Assembly (NCBI GenBank): GCA_949289155.1 | Contig: CASEMX010000001.1 | Span: 1-64,000, forward strand | From: an uncultured Parabacteroides sp. | Lineage (GTDB): Bacteria > Bacteroidota > Bacteroidia > Bacteroidales > Tannerellaceae | DNA: 64,000 nucleotides | Reading direction: 5' to 3' | In this document: in pieces, positions 47,503 through 56,808 of the stretch | Layout: every line of letters starts with the position of its first letter | How positions within the stretch are numbered: the first letter of the stretch is position 1 | Made by a program: the position numbers and the translations under genes | Notes under the pieces: model-generated | Told to the model about the DNA's origin: nothing | Database searches by the model: none | The model's input: only the letters and a program-made list of their open reading frames with translations

Positions 47503-49809
47503 ATGAAAAGAAATCTTTTATTTATTTTCGTGTTATTGATAACACCATTTGCCGCTAAAGCACAAGTCAAAGGCATCGTTTATGATGAAAACCAAAAGCC
47601 AATAGAGTTTGCCAATGTTATTTTAATGGATGCAGATTCCACATATATGGCAGGGACGGTTACAGATACAAACGGCAAGTTCGATTTTCAAAACGATTAC
47701 CCCAAAGCAACACTTTTGCAGGTTTCAGTCCTCGGATATAAAACGCTGACAAAAACATTGGAGAAAAAAGAAGACGTAGGCTTACTCGTGTTGACGTCAG
47801 ATAATATCCTTCTCGATGAAGTCACGGTTACAGCCCAACATCCCATCCAACGTTTAAGTAAAGGCGGAATAATCACAATCGTGAACGGATCTGTCTTGAG
47901 CCTGCTCGGAAATGCAATGGATGTAATAGAACAGCTTCCGGGCATCCTGCGTGAAGATGATAAATTTACAGTATTTGGCAAAGGCACTCCTACTATTTAT
48001 ATAAACGGGAGAAAACTGACGGACAACAGCGAATTGTACCGTATGTCTTCCAAAGAGATTGCGAGCGTAGAAGTCATCAATAATCCGGGAGCGAAGTATG
48101 GCGCAGAAGTGAAATCGGTGTTATTGGTGCGCACCCTAAAGAAACAAGGAGACGGATTAAGCGGCTCCATACAAGGTGTCGTCCGTGCGGCTCATTCTTG
48201 GTCTAATTCAGATAACCTCTCTCTCAATTTCCGGAAGAATAATTGGGATATATTCGGAGCCTTTGCATTTGACCATTCAAGACGGTATCAAGAGCAGAGA
48301 AATGTAACCTCGATAAACACCGAAGGTAATCAATATGCCTTGAATTCGGACATTCTGATACAGCCAGTCAGCACAACTTATAATGCCGATTTTGGATTCA
48401 ACTGGCAAATGAACCCTAAAAATACATTGGGAATCAAATATGAATTTCGAGGCACACCTTATAACCGATCCAAGTGGACTACCAATGAAACGACAACATT
48501 GAATTGTGCGTTTTATGATAAGCTTGATTACTATACCCACTGGAAGAGGAAAAACTTACCGGTTAATCTATTGAATATGTATTACATGGGTGAATACGGA
48601 GATTGGACTTTCACGATGAATAACGACTATTATTCAAGCCGGAATAAAACCAAACAGAAAATAGATGAAATCAGTTTAGCGGAAGGAGAATCAACCATAA
48701 GCAGCCTGAACCGCATCCATAGTCACATGTTCGCATCCAAATCCATTTTGGGCTATCATTGGGGCAACAATACAATAGAAGCCGGATATGAATATACCTA
48801 TACAGACAGAACGGACAAATACGACAACGCTAACGATTTTCTGCCTGATGCAGACGACAATATCAAGGAGCATACTATTGCCGGCTTTATCAGTGCAACC
48901 TTTCCCATAGGAAGATATGAGCTTTCAGGAGGAATAAGATACGAACACACACTGTCTGATTACTACGAAAACGGTTCACTCATTTCCGAACAAAGCCAAA
49001 AATATGACCGTCTGTTTCCGAACATAGACTTCACATTTCCTCTTAAAAATGCCAAGTTTACATTGTCGTATGCAACCAAGACCAAACGACCGCTGTACAG
49101 CCAACTAAGCAGTAACATACAATATGATGACCGTTTTACTTATGAAACCGGTAACCCTCTGCTGAAACCGGAAATAAACCATGATATATCTTTAGCTGGC
49201 ATTTACAAATGGATTTTCTTTTCGGCAAGTTATCAATATGTGAAAGACGCCATTGTCGGAATTGTTGAAGCTTATCAAGAAGGAAAACCGATTAACTTGA
49301 TAACTTATCAGAATTACGGTCATGTATCAAGATATAATGCAATACTGTCTTTTTCTCCCAGCCTCTCAATCTGGTCGCCCCGCCTGCAGCTGAGCATAAT
49401 GGGACAGGATTTCAAATTACCATTCATGGGAACGAGACAACACATGAACACCCCCTTGCTGTTCACTAACTTTTACAACAGCATATCCATAAGAAAAGGC
49501 TTTACTCTTACGGGGGATATCCTATACCATTCATCGGGAGATATGGATGTCGTTACCATGAAGCCTTCTTGGCAAATCAATCTTGGCATCACAAAATCAT
49601 TGGGAAACTGGTTATTCCAACTCAGTGCAACAGACATATTCAAAACAGCCCGTAATTCAATGATTACTTATGGCAGCCAAATGAGGCTTGACAAATGGAA
49701 TTACAGTGACTCACAAGCTATTCGGTTTACGATCCGTTATGCGTTCAACTCAACTACGAGTACGTATAAAGGAAGAGGCGCAGGTCAGAGCGAAAGAAAC
49801 CGTTTGTAA
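47503..49809 (+). CDS. Outer-membrane beta-barrel protein with carboxypeptidase-regulatory N-domain
   Basis: This protein of about 768 residues has a signal peptide (MKRNLLFIFVLLITPFAAKA) and a CarboxypepD_reg domain (VKGIVYDENQKPIEFANVIL to about residue 100). A plug-like region follows (LLDEVTVTAQHPIQRLSKGG, VIEQLPGILREDDKFTVFGK, and SKEIASVEVINNPGAKYGAE), then a barrel of the PF14905 type. It has the same architecture as the 787-residue protein at 16178, but the two are distant in sequence. The frame is open upstream to 47398; the ATG at 47491 is also usable. I choose 47503 because it begins the signal peptide. Ligand unknown. It is probably controlled by the TPR/HTH regulator upstream. 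Confidence 0.83.
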   Translation: MKRNLLFIFVLLITPFAAKAQVKGIVYDENQKPIEFANVILMDADSTYMAGTVTDTNGKFDFQNDYPKATLLQVSVLGYKTLTKTLEKKEDVGLLVLTSDNILLDEVTVTAQHPIQRLSKGGIITIVNGSVLSLLGNAMDVIEQLPGILREDDKFTVFGKGTPTIYINGRKLTDNSELYRMSSKEIASVEVINNPGAKYGAEVKSVLLVRTLKKQGDGLSGSIQGVVRAAHSWSNSDNLSLNFRKNNWDIFGAFAFDHSRRYQEQRNVTSINTEGNQYALNSDILIQPVSTTYNADFGFNWQMNPKNTLGIKYEFRGTPYNRSKWTTNETTTLNCAFYDKLDYYTHWKRKNLPVNLLNMYYMGEYGDWTFTMNNDYYSSRNKTKQKIDEISLAEGESTISSLNRIHSHMFASKSILGYHWGNNTIEAGYEYTYTDRTDKYDNANDFLPDADDNIKEHTIAGFISATFPIGRYELSGGIRYEHTLSDYYENGSLISEQSQKYDRLFPNIDFTFPLKNAKFTLSYATKTKRPLYSQLSSNIQYDDRFTYETGNPLLKPEINHDISLAGIYKWIFFSASYQYVKDAIVGIVEAYQEGKPINLITYQNYGHVSRYNAILSFSPSLSIWSPRLQLSIMGQDFKLPFMGTRQHMNTPLLFTNFYNSISIRKGFTLTGDILYHSSGDMDVVTMKPSWQINLGITKSLGNWLFQLSATDIFKTARNSMITYGSQMRLDKWNYSDSQAIRFTIRYAFNSTTSTYKGRGAGQSERNRL

Positions 49810-50393
49810 TAGTGATAGGTTTACTGAATGTAGCAGACGAAGCCGTATTGTATTATGCTTCTGCAAATCAAAGATTATCAAGGATATGGAAATCGACTTG
49901 CTTTACCAGAATATATTGCTGATTTTTACTGCTTTGCAAGGAGATGTGGAACTGGTGTTTTGGTACTTGTGACCATCTTCGGTGAAGCCTTGGAACGAGG
50001 AAGGCGGTCGTTTGGGCGAGTTGGACTATTTACGCCTTTTGCTGAGCAGCAAAGGGGCTGCAACGGTGAGGGAGTTCAACGTCCCTTTATCCGGAAGGCA
50101 AATATTGTTTTTACGCTCGGAAGCACATTGAGAAGCATGGCAAAGAAGTATGAATGTGTCGGAGAATAAGAAGAGGATAACTTCCAACCGACTCCGGTAG
50201 AGTTGGGTTTATGAATGTACAATTGATTGTCTTCGTACAGGAGAATCTTCCCCATGCCTTGAGTGGAGTTTGCTAACTAATGCAAACCAGCCTCTTGAAA
50301 AGATTATCCAATACACGCTTTGACAGAGAAGGGAACCAATGAATTATAGCAAAAAAGAGATTCATGCTCTATGGGTTGGTGTCTGATATGAAG
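49810..50393. pseudogene. Gene-poor stretch with broken coding remnants
   Basis: No intact gene is seen. On the plus strand a frame near 49885-49971 (MEIDLLYQNILLIFTALQGD) runs into a stop. A different frame at about 49990-50130 (GRLGELDYLRLLLSSKGAAT, then VREFNVPLSGRQILFLRSEA) reads like natural protein before another stop. Switching frames between protein-like pieces suggests a decayed gene. I cannot name the family. The right part (50160-50393) holds nothing recognisable. Confidence 0.4.
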
Positions 50394-51476
50394 TTAAGGT
50401 ATCTCTTCATATACCATTTTTGTTTTTTCACTGACATTTTTCCATGTATATTCTCTTAGCTCGTAGTACTCTTCCATAATGGTATCATTGATTTTGCTTT
50501 TAATTTTATCTGCAAGACCGGCAATATTGCCTGTTTCAAAATAGTTTTCAGGCTTTAATGGGATTTGTTTATTTGCCGGAATATCGCTGGCTAATATTGG
50601 CAGATGATAACCCATAGCCTCTAATAAAACCAAAGGGAATCCTTCATTATAAGAGGGAAGGATGAATAGTTTACAGTGCGAATATAATTGGCGCAAGAAT
50701 TCGCCATCTGCATATCCTGTCATGATGATACTATTATGCTTTTGGGCTTTTTTTAAAAGGCTATTTGCATAGGAAGAAGAATGGTCAATTCCTCCGGCAA
50801 TGACCAATTGATATCCCTCGATATTGCTTTGGAGAAAAGCATCAATTAGGTAATCGAATCCCTTTTCTTGGGTAATCCGTCCTACAGCTAAAATGTATTT
50901 GTGTGGTAATATCTGTTTTTCTTTTATAAGTTGAGCCGACTCTGAGCGAGGCCGAATAGACACACCATTAGGAATATATGTTGATTTAGCCTTGATTTTT
51001 TCATTGAATTTGTTTAATTGATTGCTATTTACAAAGATAATGGCATCAGCTCCTCTTGTTGCAATCCATTCACTGAATTTTAATAATTTTCTTGTTATGT
51101 AATTCCATTTTTTATGCTCATAGTTTGCGCTATGATAGGTCAATACAACTTTTAAATGTGCAATTTTGAGTAATGGAATGAACATTCCCGGTCCAATATT
51201 ATGGATATGTATGATATCGGGCCTTTTTATGATGCAATATAAAGTACATAAGAATGAATGGAAAAAGGATTCGAAGCCCTTTATCCTCGTAGAAGGCAAA
51301 TCGATAAAATGAATGTTGGAAGCCCTCTCTGTTTGTTCGGTCAAATAGGTTTTTCTTCTAAAAACATAAATGTCATATTCATTGGCAAGCTCGGTATACA
51401 GTTGCTCGCAATGCTTTTCTACTCCACCTTGTACATTAGGGAACCCTCTTGTTCCGAATACATATATCTGTTTCAT
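50394..51476 (-). CDS. Glycosyltransferase family 4 (DUF1972-type N-terminus)
   Basis: This 360-residue GT-B glycosyltransferase starts MKQIYVFGTRGFPNVQGGVE, the DUF1972 N-terminus seen in rhamnosyl- and related transferases of polysaccharide loci. The C-terminal GT4 domain has YILAVGRITQEKGFDYLIDA near 195-215 and the donor-binding ExFGFP-like motif LPSYNEGFPLVLLEAMGYH near 275-293. Donor and acceptor cannot be told. It is the last gene of an AT-rich three-gene operon and overlaps the gene before it by 4 bp (ATGA). Confidence 0.85.
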   Translation of the reverse strand: MKQIYVFGTRGFPNVQGGVEKHCEQLYTELANEYDIYVFRRKTYLTEQTERASNIHFIDLPSTRIKGFESFFHSFLCTLYCIIKRPDIIHIHNIGPGMFIPLLKIAHLKVVLTYHSANYEHKKWNYITRKLLKFSEWIATRGADAIIFVNSNQLNKFNEKIKAKSTYIPNGVSIRPRSESAQLIKEKQILPHKYILAVGRITQEKGFDYLIDAFLQSNIEGYQLVIAGGIDHSSSYANSLLKKAQKHNSIIMTGYADGEFLRQLYSHCKLFILPSYNEGFPLVLLEAMGYHLPILASDIPANKQIPLKPENYFETGNIAGLADKIKSKINDTIMEEYYELREYTWKNVSEKTKMVYEEIP

Positions 51477-52696
51477 TTCCTATTCTTTTTTAGGCAATCA
51501 TTATATATTTGAATAAGCTTTTGATAATGGCTGTCTTCTGAGAAATGCGCGTTAGCAAATAGCATTGCGTTATTAGACATTTCATAATATTGTGAATCAT
51601 CCATGTGAAAAGCAAGTTCAATTATCTGCTCCAATTCCGAAACTGATTTAACTTGAAAGAGAAAACCGTTTTTCTGATGCTGAATGAGTTCTGGAATGCC
51701 GCCGATATTACTCCCTATAACAGGTACACCCATAGCCATGGATTCGATAATACTTAAAGGATTATTTTCATACCATTCTGATGGTACAATCACATACATG
51801 GCATTTTTAATCAATTGTTCTAAATCCATTCCTTTTTTGAAACCTAACCATTCTATATTCGCTAAATTGTATTGTTTTAAAGTCTCCAGTAAAGGACCAG
51901 TCCCTGCTATCTTTAAAGGAATATTAGGGTGATTCTTCATAGCGTTGATTAAAGTCTGTATTCCTTTTTCATTGGAGATACGGCCAAAATATAGAAGATA
52001 GCTTCCTCTATTATCTTTTCTATTTGCAATATGAGGGGTAAAATTGTATAATTGAGTAGCTTTGTTTGCATATAAAGGATTTGCTTGAATATGTTTTTGC
52101 TTAGCAAAATTGCTGACAAATATGAATTTGTCAATATAATTTATCGGCTTATAGAATATAGAGCGAAAAACACAATCTAACGTAAGCATAGTGCTATTTC
52201 CTAAATTATTGTTTGAGCATTTGTGTAATATGCAATTTAAGTAAGAATGGTCAATACATTTTTCACATATATCACCTTTTCCATTTTTAAATGTGTATGC
52301 AGGACAAATAAGTCTATAGTCATGAACAGTCATGATTATAGGAATATGATATTTCTTCAATACCGGCAGAATAGAAACAGAGTGGCTATTAAATAGCAAA
52401 TGGATATGTGCAATATCTGGTTTTTGCTCCAATATAAGTTTTTCGATTTGCTGCGCAGCCTTTTTATTATAAATGAAAGAGGGGATATGTTTGATTTTTG
52501 TGAATAGGCTACATTCTGATAGTTCAGGATAATCCACAAAATAGGATTCAAAATTAGAAAAATCATTCTTTTTACTTTTCAAGCAAAAGGGAACAACGTC
52601 ATGACCTTTCTTTTGAAGTAGATGAATCGTATTGAAAAATACGGTTTCGGCTCCACCTTTGAGGTAATAGTATTTATCTATTTGCAGAACTTTCAT
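51473..52696 (-). CDS. Glycosyltransferase family 4
   Basis: This 407-residue GT4 enzyme has the N-terminal donor site region QIDKYYYLKGGAETVFFNTI (residues 5-24). A cysteine-rich insert lies at about 150-175 (ICEKCIDHSYLNCILHKC), seen in some polysaccharide GT4 proteins. The C-terminal domain has YLLYFGRISNEKGIQTLINA near 230-250 and VPSEWYENNPLSIIESMAMG near 305-325. It overlaps the polymerase-like gene by 23 bp upstream and the next transferase by 4 bp. Linkage specificity is unknown. Confidence 0.85.
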   Translation of the reverse strand: MKVLQIDKYYYLKGGAETVFFNTIHLLQKKGHDVVPFCLKSKKNDFSNFESYFVDYPELSECSLFTKIKHIPSFIYNKKAAQQIEKLILEQKPDIAHIHLLFNSHSVSILPVLKKYHIPIIMTVHDYRLICPAYTFKNGKGDICEKCIDHSYLNCILHKCSNNNLGNSTMLTLDCVFRSIFYKPINYIDKFIFVSNFAKQKHIQANPLYANKATQLYNFTPHIANRKDNRGSYLLYFGRISNEKGIQTLINAMKNHPNIPLKIAGTGPLLETLKQYNLANIEWLGFKKGMDLEQLIKNAMYVIVPSEWYENNPLSIIESMAMGVPVIGSNIGGIPELIQHQKNGFLFQVKSVSELEQIIELAFHMDDSQYYEMSNNAMLFANAHFSEDSHYQKLIQIYNDCLKKNRK

Positions 52697-53918
52697 TTAT
52701 TTCATTTTTAGCATTAGTATTGTTGATGTATTTCATTTCAGATAAAGTTAAACCTAAAAGCATCAGGATGAAAAATCCTCGGTGAGTTGTAAAAGTAGAA
52801 TCAGCTACGCCTTCAATCCCAAAGAAGCATGTAATTAACAGGACTATAACCATGTGTTTTGCTGAATTTTTTTGCTTAAAAAATCGGAAAGATTTTCTTA
52901 GGATGTAAATCCAAAAATAAGCATAAAGTATAACTCCGACTATTCCGAATTGAGCTAATGAAGGATAATAAGTATCTGCTATATAGTTGTAAAAGTCTTT
53001 GCTAATACCCCATACTCTCTCAATACCATATTCTTGGTAAATATTAGAATAATAGACTCCGGAACTGAAAGTGGCAAAACTGGCAAAGCCGGAGCCGAAC
53101 GGAAAATAATCTCTAAAGATTTCAAAGGATGTGGTATATAATACAAAGCGTGCAATTAGGTCTTTTTCGTTATCAACAGATAGATTATCGATAAAATACA
53201 ATGATATTTTTTCTTTTGCAACAAAGAGAATTAATACAAGTGTTATTATGAACAATAAAATATTTTTGGGTGTAATGCGAATATTCTTAACATTAGAAAA
53301 AAATAAAATGCACATTAGAGATAATGCGTAGAATCCGTAAAATTTAGATCTTGTTGATATTAATCCTAATGCTAACATAATAAGAAATATGATTTTATCT
53401 TTTTGCGTAAAATCGGATGTAAACAGATAACACAGGGAAACAGCTACGACTCCTGCTGCAAAATAAGTACTATGCCCCATTGTTGTAACTATGATGTCAG
53501 GGAATATAAATGATAGTAGTCCAATAATTAAAAGAATATACCAAGCGAAAACAGAAAATAGTTTCAGTTTAATTTTCTGATTCTTTGATAATTCAGGCAT
53601 TAAAGAATATATGCAAAATAGAGAAAGGTACGGTTTGAATTGGACAATGAAATCAGAAATTATAGCCTGTTTTACATTACTGCCAATGATGAAAGAGTAA
53701 ATTAAGTAAAAAAAGAAAATACCAATAGTTATCAAGAATGCTTTATTTATTTCCCATTTTGGATTTTTGAAAAAAGCGAAGCAATATAAAATAAGTAAGA
53801 TAAATGCACAGATTTCATCGGTATAATCGAATCCTATTCCTCCGTATAGTAATAGCCCAAAAGTGAATGTGAATAAAAATAAGTTGAAAAAGTGTCTATT
53901 AATAAACTCTTGTATCAT
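52674..53918 (-). CDS. O-antigen polymerase/ligase-like membrane protein
   Basis: This 414-residue integral membrane protein has about ten to twelve hydrophobic helices and a large loop near residues 255-325 (NEKDLIARFVLYTTSFEIFR, then GSGFASFATFSSGVYYSNIY). The pattern is that of Wzy polymerases and WaaL O-antigen ligases, where the large loop holds the catalytic residues. Sequence in this family is poorly conserved, so polymerase versus ligase is undecided. It is the first gene of the operon, about 30 percent GC, much lower than its flanks. Confidence 0.75.
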   Translation of the reverse strand: MIQEFINRHFFNLFLFTFTFGLLLYGGIGFDYTDEICAFILLILYCFAFFKNPKWEINKAFLITIGIFFFYLIYSFIIGSNVKQAIISDFIVQFKPYLSLFCIYSLMPELSKNQKIKLKLFSVFAWYILLIIGLLSFIFPDIIVTTMGHSTYFAAGVVAVSLCYLFTSDFTQKDKIIFLIMLALGLISTRSKFYGFYALSLMCILFFSNVKNIRITPKNILLFIITLVLILFVAKEKISLYFIDNLSVDNEKDLIARFVLYTTSFEIFRDYFPFGSGFASFATFSSGVYYSNIYQEYGIERVWGISKDFYNYIADTYYPSLAQFGIVGVILYAYFWIYILRKSFRFFKQKNSAKHMVIVLLITCFFGIEGVADSTFTTHRGFFILMLLGLTLSEMKYINNTNAKNEINESSANR

Positions 53919-54008
53919 AAACTAATTACTATAGAAATTATGTATATGTTTTATCTAAAACGGATAAAGCCATTAATTTATTATATATCATCTCGTTTTT
54001 TAAGGGGA

Positions 54009-54016
54009 CAAAGGTA
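54009..54016 (-). promoter_or_regulatory. Promoter of the polysaccharide operon
   Basis: TACCTTTG on the minus strand matches TAnnTTTG, about 90 nt upstream of the polymerase-like gene. No TTTG is seen at 19-21 nt. Confidence 0.5.
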
Positions 54017-54062
54017 GTCATAATTCTTGAATGACGTATATCCTGTTTAATTATAAGAAAGG

Positions 54063-54230
54063 CTATAGCTTACATTTTTGTCGGTTATTGTTTTTCCCTC
54101 TCCACCTACACTTCTCGCACCCACAGTTGCATGCCTCTTTTTCCGGGTGTTTGAGCATGCGATAGAGCCGTTGCCCCACATAAAGGACAACGGCTATGCC
54201 AATTAGGTATATGCATAAATCTTGCCACAT
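54063..54230 (-). CDS. FeoB-associated Cys-rich membrane protein
   Basis: This 55-residue protein is short enough to be overlooked. One N-terminal membrane helix (WQDLCIYLIGIAVVLYVG) is followed by a basic Cys cluster (CNCGCEKCRW at residues 34-43, then a last Cys53). It lies 13 bp after the feoAB stop on the same strand. Small Cys-rich proteins of this type accompany FeoB in many bacteria, in the place of FeoC, and may bind iron or an Fe-S cluster to assist Fe2+ uptake. The role is inferred from position. Confidence 0.88.
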   Translation of the reverse strand: MWQDLCIYLIGIAVVLYVGQRLYRMLKHPEKEACNCGCEKCRWRGKNNNRQKCKL

Positions 54231-54243
54231 ATCGATTCTGTTT

Positions 54244-56721
54244 TTAAACGAGCAGGCTGCCTATTTGGTAGATTAAGAAGGATACAATCCATGCGAGGAT
54301 GCAGGTGTAGGCTATGGTGAAGAGTCCCCATTTCCATGAATTGGATTCGTTCTTAATAGCTACAATGGTGGCGATGCACGGGAAATACAACAGGACAAAG
54401 AACATAAGGCTGAGTCCGACGAGCGGGGTGAACACAGCACTCCCGTCCGGGTTTACCTCTTGCACCAATCGTTGGGCAAGGGCTTGTTCTTCATCTCCAT
54501 TTCCAGTATAAAGGACGCCTAATGTACTGACCACGATTTCTTTTGCAGCCATGCCGGATAAAAGGCTGACGCTTATTTTCCAATTGAAACCCAGAGGTTC
54601 CATGATGGGGGCGATGGCCTGTCCGATGCGTCCGATATAGGAGTGTTCTTGGTGGTCGATTGCCATGAGCTGTTCCACTTCTGTGATTTTCTTTTCTTTC
54701 TCCTCTTGTGTCAATTGGGCATTTTCTATCTCAGCTATCTGTTTCCGGAAGTTTTCCGTGTTCTTGGTTTCTCTTGGGAAATAGCCTAAGAACCAAATAA
54801 TAATGGACCCTACAAGGATAATGCCTCCCATTTTGTGCAAATATTGCTTTGCCTTTTCCCACATGTGGATAAGGATGGATTTCCCGGTCGGCATACGGTA
54901 AGGGGGGAGTTCCATGACAAACGGTACATCCTCTTTATTGAAGAAACAACGTTTGAAGAGGCGTGCCAAGATAACTGCGAAAATAAGTCCTGTGGCATAA
55001 AGCAGCAGCATGATTGTCCCGCCATTTTTAGGAAAGAGTATGCCTGTAATCAGAACATATACCGGCAGGCGAGCACTGCAGCTCATCAATGGGGTCACAA
55101 GCATGGTAATCATACGGCTGTTACGACTTTCGATGGTTCGTGTTGCCATGACTGCCGGAACGTTGCATCCGAATCCCATGACCAAAGGAATGAATGATTT
55201 CCCATGAAGTCCCATTTTGTGCATGATTTTATCCATTATAAAAGCGGCACGAGCCATATATCCTGAGTCTTCCATGAAGGAAATAAAAGCATAGAGAATG
55301 ATGATTTGGGGCAAGAATACGATAACCCCTCCGACCCCTCCGATAATGCCATCTACTATCAGGTCCTTCAATGCTCCTTCCGGCATATTCGTACTGACAA
55401 AGTTGCCTATCCATTCGACCAATTGTTCAATCCAGCCCATCGGGTATTCCCCCAAGCGGAAAGTTGCCTCGAACATCATCCACATAAACAGGATAAAGAT
55501 AGGGAAACCTAATACTTTGTTCGTTACGAACAGGTCGATGAGCTGTGTCTTCGTTGCCTCTTTTATTTTGTTCTGGACGAATGTTTCGCATAATGCACCG
55601 GAGATAAATCCGTAGCGGGCATCGGTCAGAGCGGTTTCACAATCCTCTTTTAACAGGCTTTCGATATGTGCTGCATTCCGGTCTCGTTCGGCAAGTACCT
55701 GTTCCCCTCCCGGAAGGTCTCTCATTTTCGATTCGACCTCTTTGTCATTTTCCAATAATTTGATGGAGAGATAGCGCCTGGATACGCTCTTTGGCATGTT
55801 GTCATCCATTTTGGCAATGGTATTCTTGACATTGGCAATGCCCTTTTCCAATACATCGCCGTAATTGATGTGGATATGCCGGACCGTAGGGTCTTGTCCT
55901 TCGTAAACCTTGATTACCCGATTGAAAAGCTCTTCGATGCCGAATCCTGTTTTGCTGATGGTTGGGATGATAGGACAACCAATCATGCGGGCCAACGATT
56001 CATAATCGAATTTGTTTCCTGCCTTTTCCAGTTCGTCGTACATATTTAGGGCGATTACCATCTGTACATCCATGTCGATTAGCTGAGTGGTCAGGTATAA
56101 GTTTCGCTCCAGATTAGAAGCATCAATGACATTGATGACGACGTCCGGTTGCTCTTCGGCGTTTAGTTGGCGGCGCACATACAGCTCCTCTGGCGTATAA
56201 GCAGATAGTGAGTAGGTCCCCGGCAAATCAACAATCCGGAAGGTATATCCATTCTGGCGGAAGACTCCCTCTTTGGCATCGACGGTTACGCCGCTGTAAT
56301 TGCCTACTCGTTCATGTGCTCCGGATGCGAAATTGAATAATGATGTCTTTCCACAATTCGGATTTCCAACCAATGCCACATTGATTATTTTCCGTTTATG
56401 GTCGGCCAGTTCCTTTAATTCGTCATCTGAAGGGGCGATATACGATTCGGCGCTCTTTTCATGTTGCTGGTCCTCATGCGTCGTCTTTGCAAACTCAGCT
56501 GCGCTTACGACCTCAATCAATCCCGCATCTTGCCGTCGGAGAGAGACATCGTAGCCCATGATTCGATAATGAATAGGGTCCTTCAGCGGGGCATTCTGGA
56601 TAACCTCGACCTCTTTCCCGCGGATGAATCCCATTTCAATGATACGTTTGCGGAACGCTCCGCGTCCCATCACCTTTACAATTATGCCTTTTTCGCCTGT
56701 GCGAAGTTCAGATAGTCTCAT
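54244..56721 (-). CDS. feoB: Ferrous iron transporter, FeoA-FeoB fusion
   Basis: This 825-residue protein fuses FeoA (residues 1-75, an SH3-like domain: MRLSELRTGEKGIIVKVMGR) to FeoB, the GTP-gated Fe2+ permease. The G domain has G1 GNPNCGKTS at 119-127, G2 in YSGVTVDAKEG, G3 DLPGTYSLS at 165-173 and G4-like NMYDELEK. The helical spacer domain precedes about ten membrane helices, with the two Gate motifs (GYMARAAFIMDKIM with GFGCNVPAVMATRT, and MAAKEIVVSTLGV) carrying the conserved Cys in GFGCN. A charged insert at about 80-110 links FeoA to FeoB. The fusion is common in Bacteroidetes. The small Cys-rich protein follows 13 bp later. Confidence 0.96.
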   Translation of the reverse strand: MRLSELRTGEKGIIVKVMGRGAFRKRIIEMGFIRGKEVEVIQNAPLKDPIHYRIMGYDVSLRRQDAGLIEVVSAAEFAKTTHEDQQHEKSAESYIAPSDDELKELADHKRKIINVALVGNPNCGKTSLFNFASGAHERVGNYSGVTVDAKEGVFRQNGYTFRIVDLPGTYSLSAYTPEELYVRRQLNAEEQPDVVINVIDASNLERNLYLTTQLIDMDVQMVIALNMYDELEKAGNKFDYESLARMIGCPIIPTISKTGFGIEELFNRVIKVYEGQDPTVRHIHINYGDVLEKGIANVKNTIAKMDDNMPKSVSRRYLSIKLLENDKEVESKMRDLPGGEQVLAERDRNAAHIESLLKEDCETALTDARYGFISGALCETFVQNKIKEATKTQLIDLFVTNKVLGFPIFILFMWMMFEATFRLGEYPMGWIEQLVEWIGNFVSTNMPEGALKDLIVDGIIGGVGGVIVFLPQIIILYAFISFMEDSGYMARAAFIMDKIMHKMGLHGKSFIPLVMGFGCNVPAVMATRTIESRNSRMITMLVTPLMSCSARLPVYVLITGILFPKNGGTIMLLLYATGLIFAVILARLFKRCFFNKEDVPFVMELPPYRMPTGKSILIHMWEKAKQYLHKMGGIILVGSIIIWFLGYFPRETKNTENFRKQIAEIENAQLTQEEKEKKITEVEQLMAIDHQEHSYIGRIGQAIAPIMEPLGFNWKISVSLLSGMAAKEIVVSTLGVLYTGNGDEEQALAQRLVQEVNPDGSAVFTPLVGLSLMFFVLLYFPCIATIVAIKNESNSWKWGLFTIAYTCILAWIVSFLIYQIGSLLV

Positions 56722-56749
56722 CTTTTATTGAAAAATTCAAAATGTCGTG

Positions 56750-56798
56750 CAAAGGTATAATTTCTCGATGGGACGGTCAATACCTATTGATAGGTATT
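56750..56798 (-). promoter_or_regulatory. feoAB promoter and 20-bp inverted repeat
   Basis: TACCTTTG on the minus strand (56757-56750) is the -7 box, with ATTG (56781-56778) 20 nt upstream. AATACCTAT-TG-ATAGGTATT (56779-56798) is a perfect 9+2+9 palindrome that covers the -33 box. It also begins 11 bp after the ribonucleotide reductase stop. Its position suggests an iron- or redox-responsive operator; no T-run follows, so it is not a simple terminator. Confidence 0.7.
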
Positions 56799-56808
56799 TG
56801 TCGCTCTG

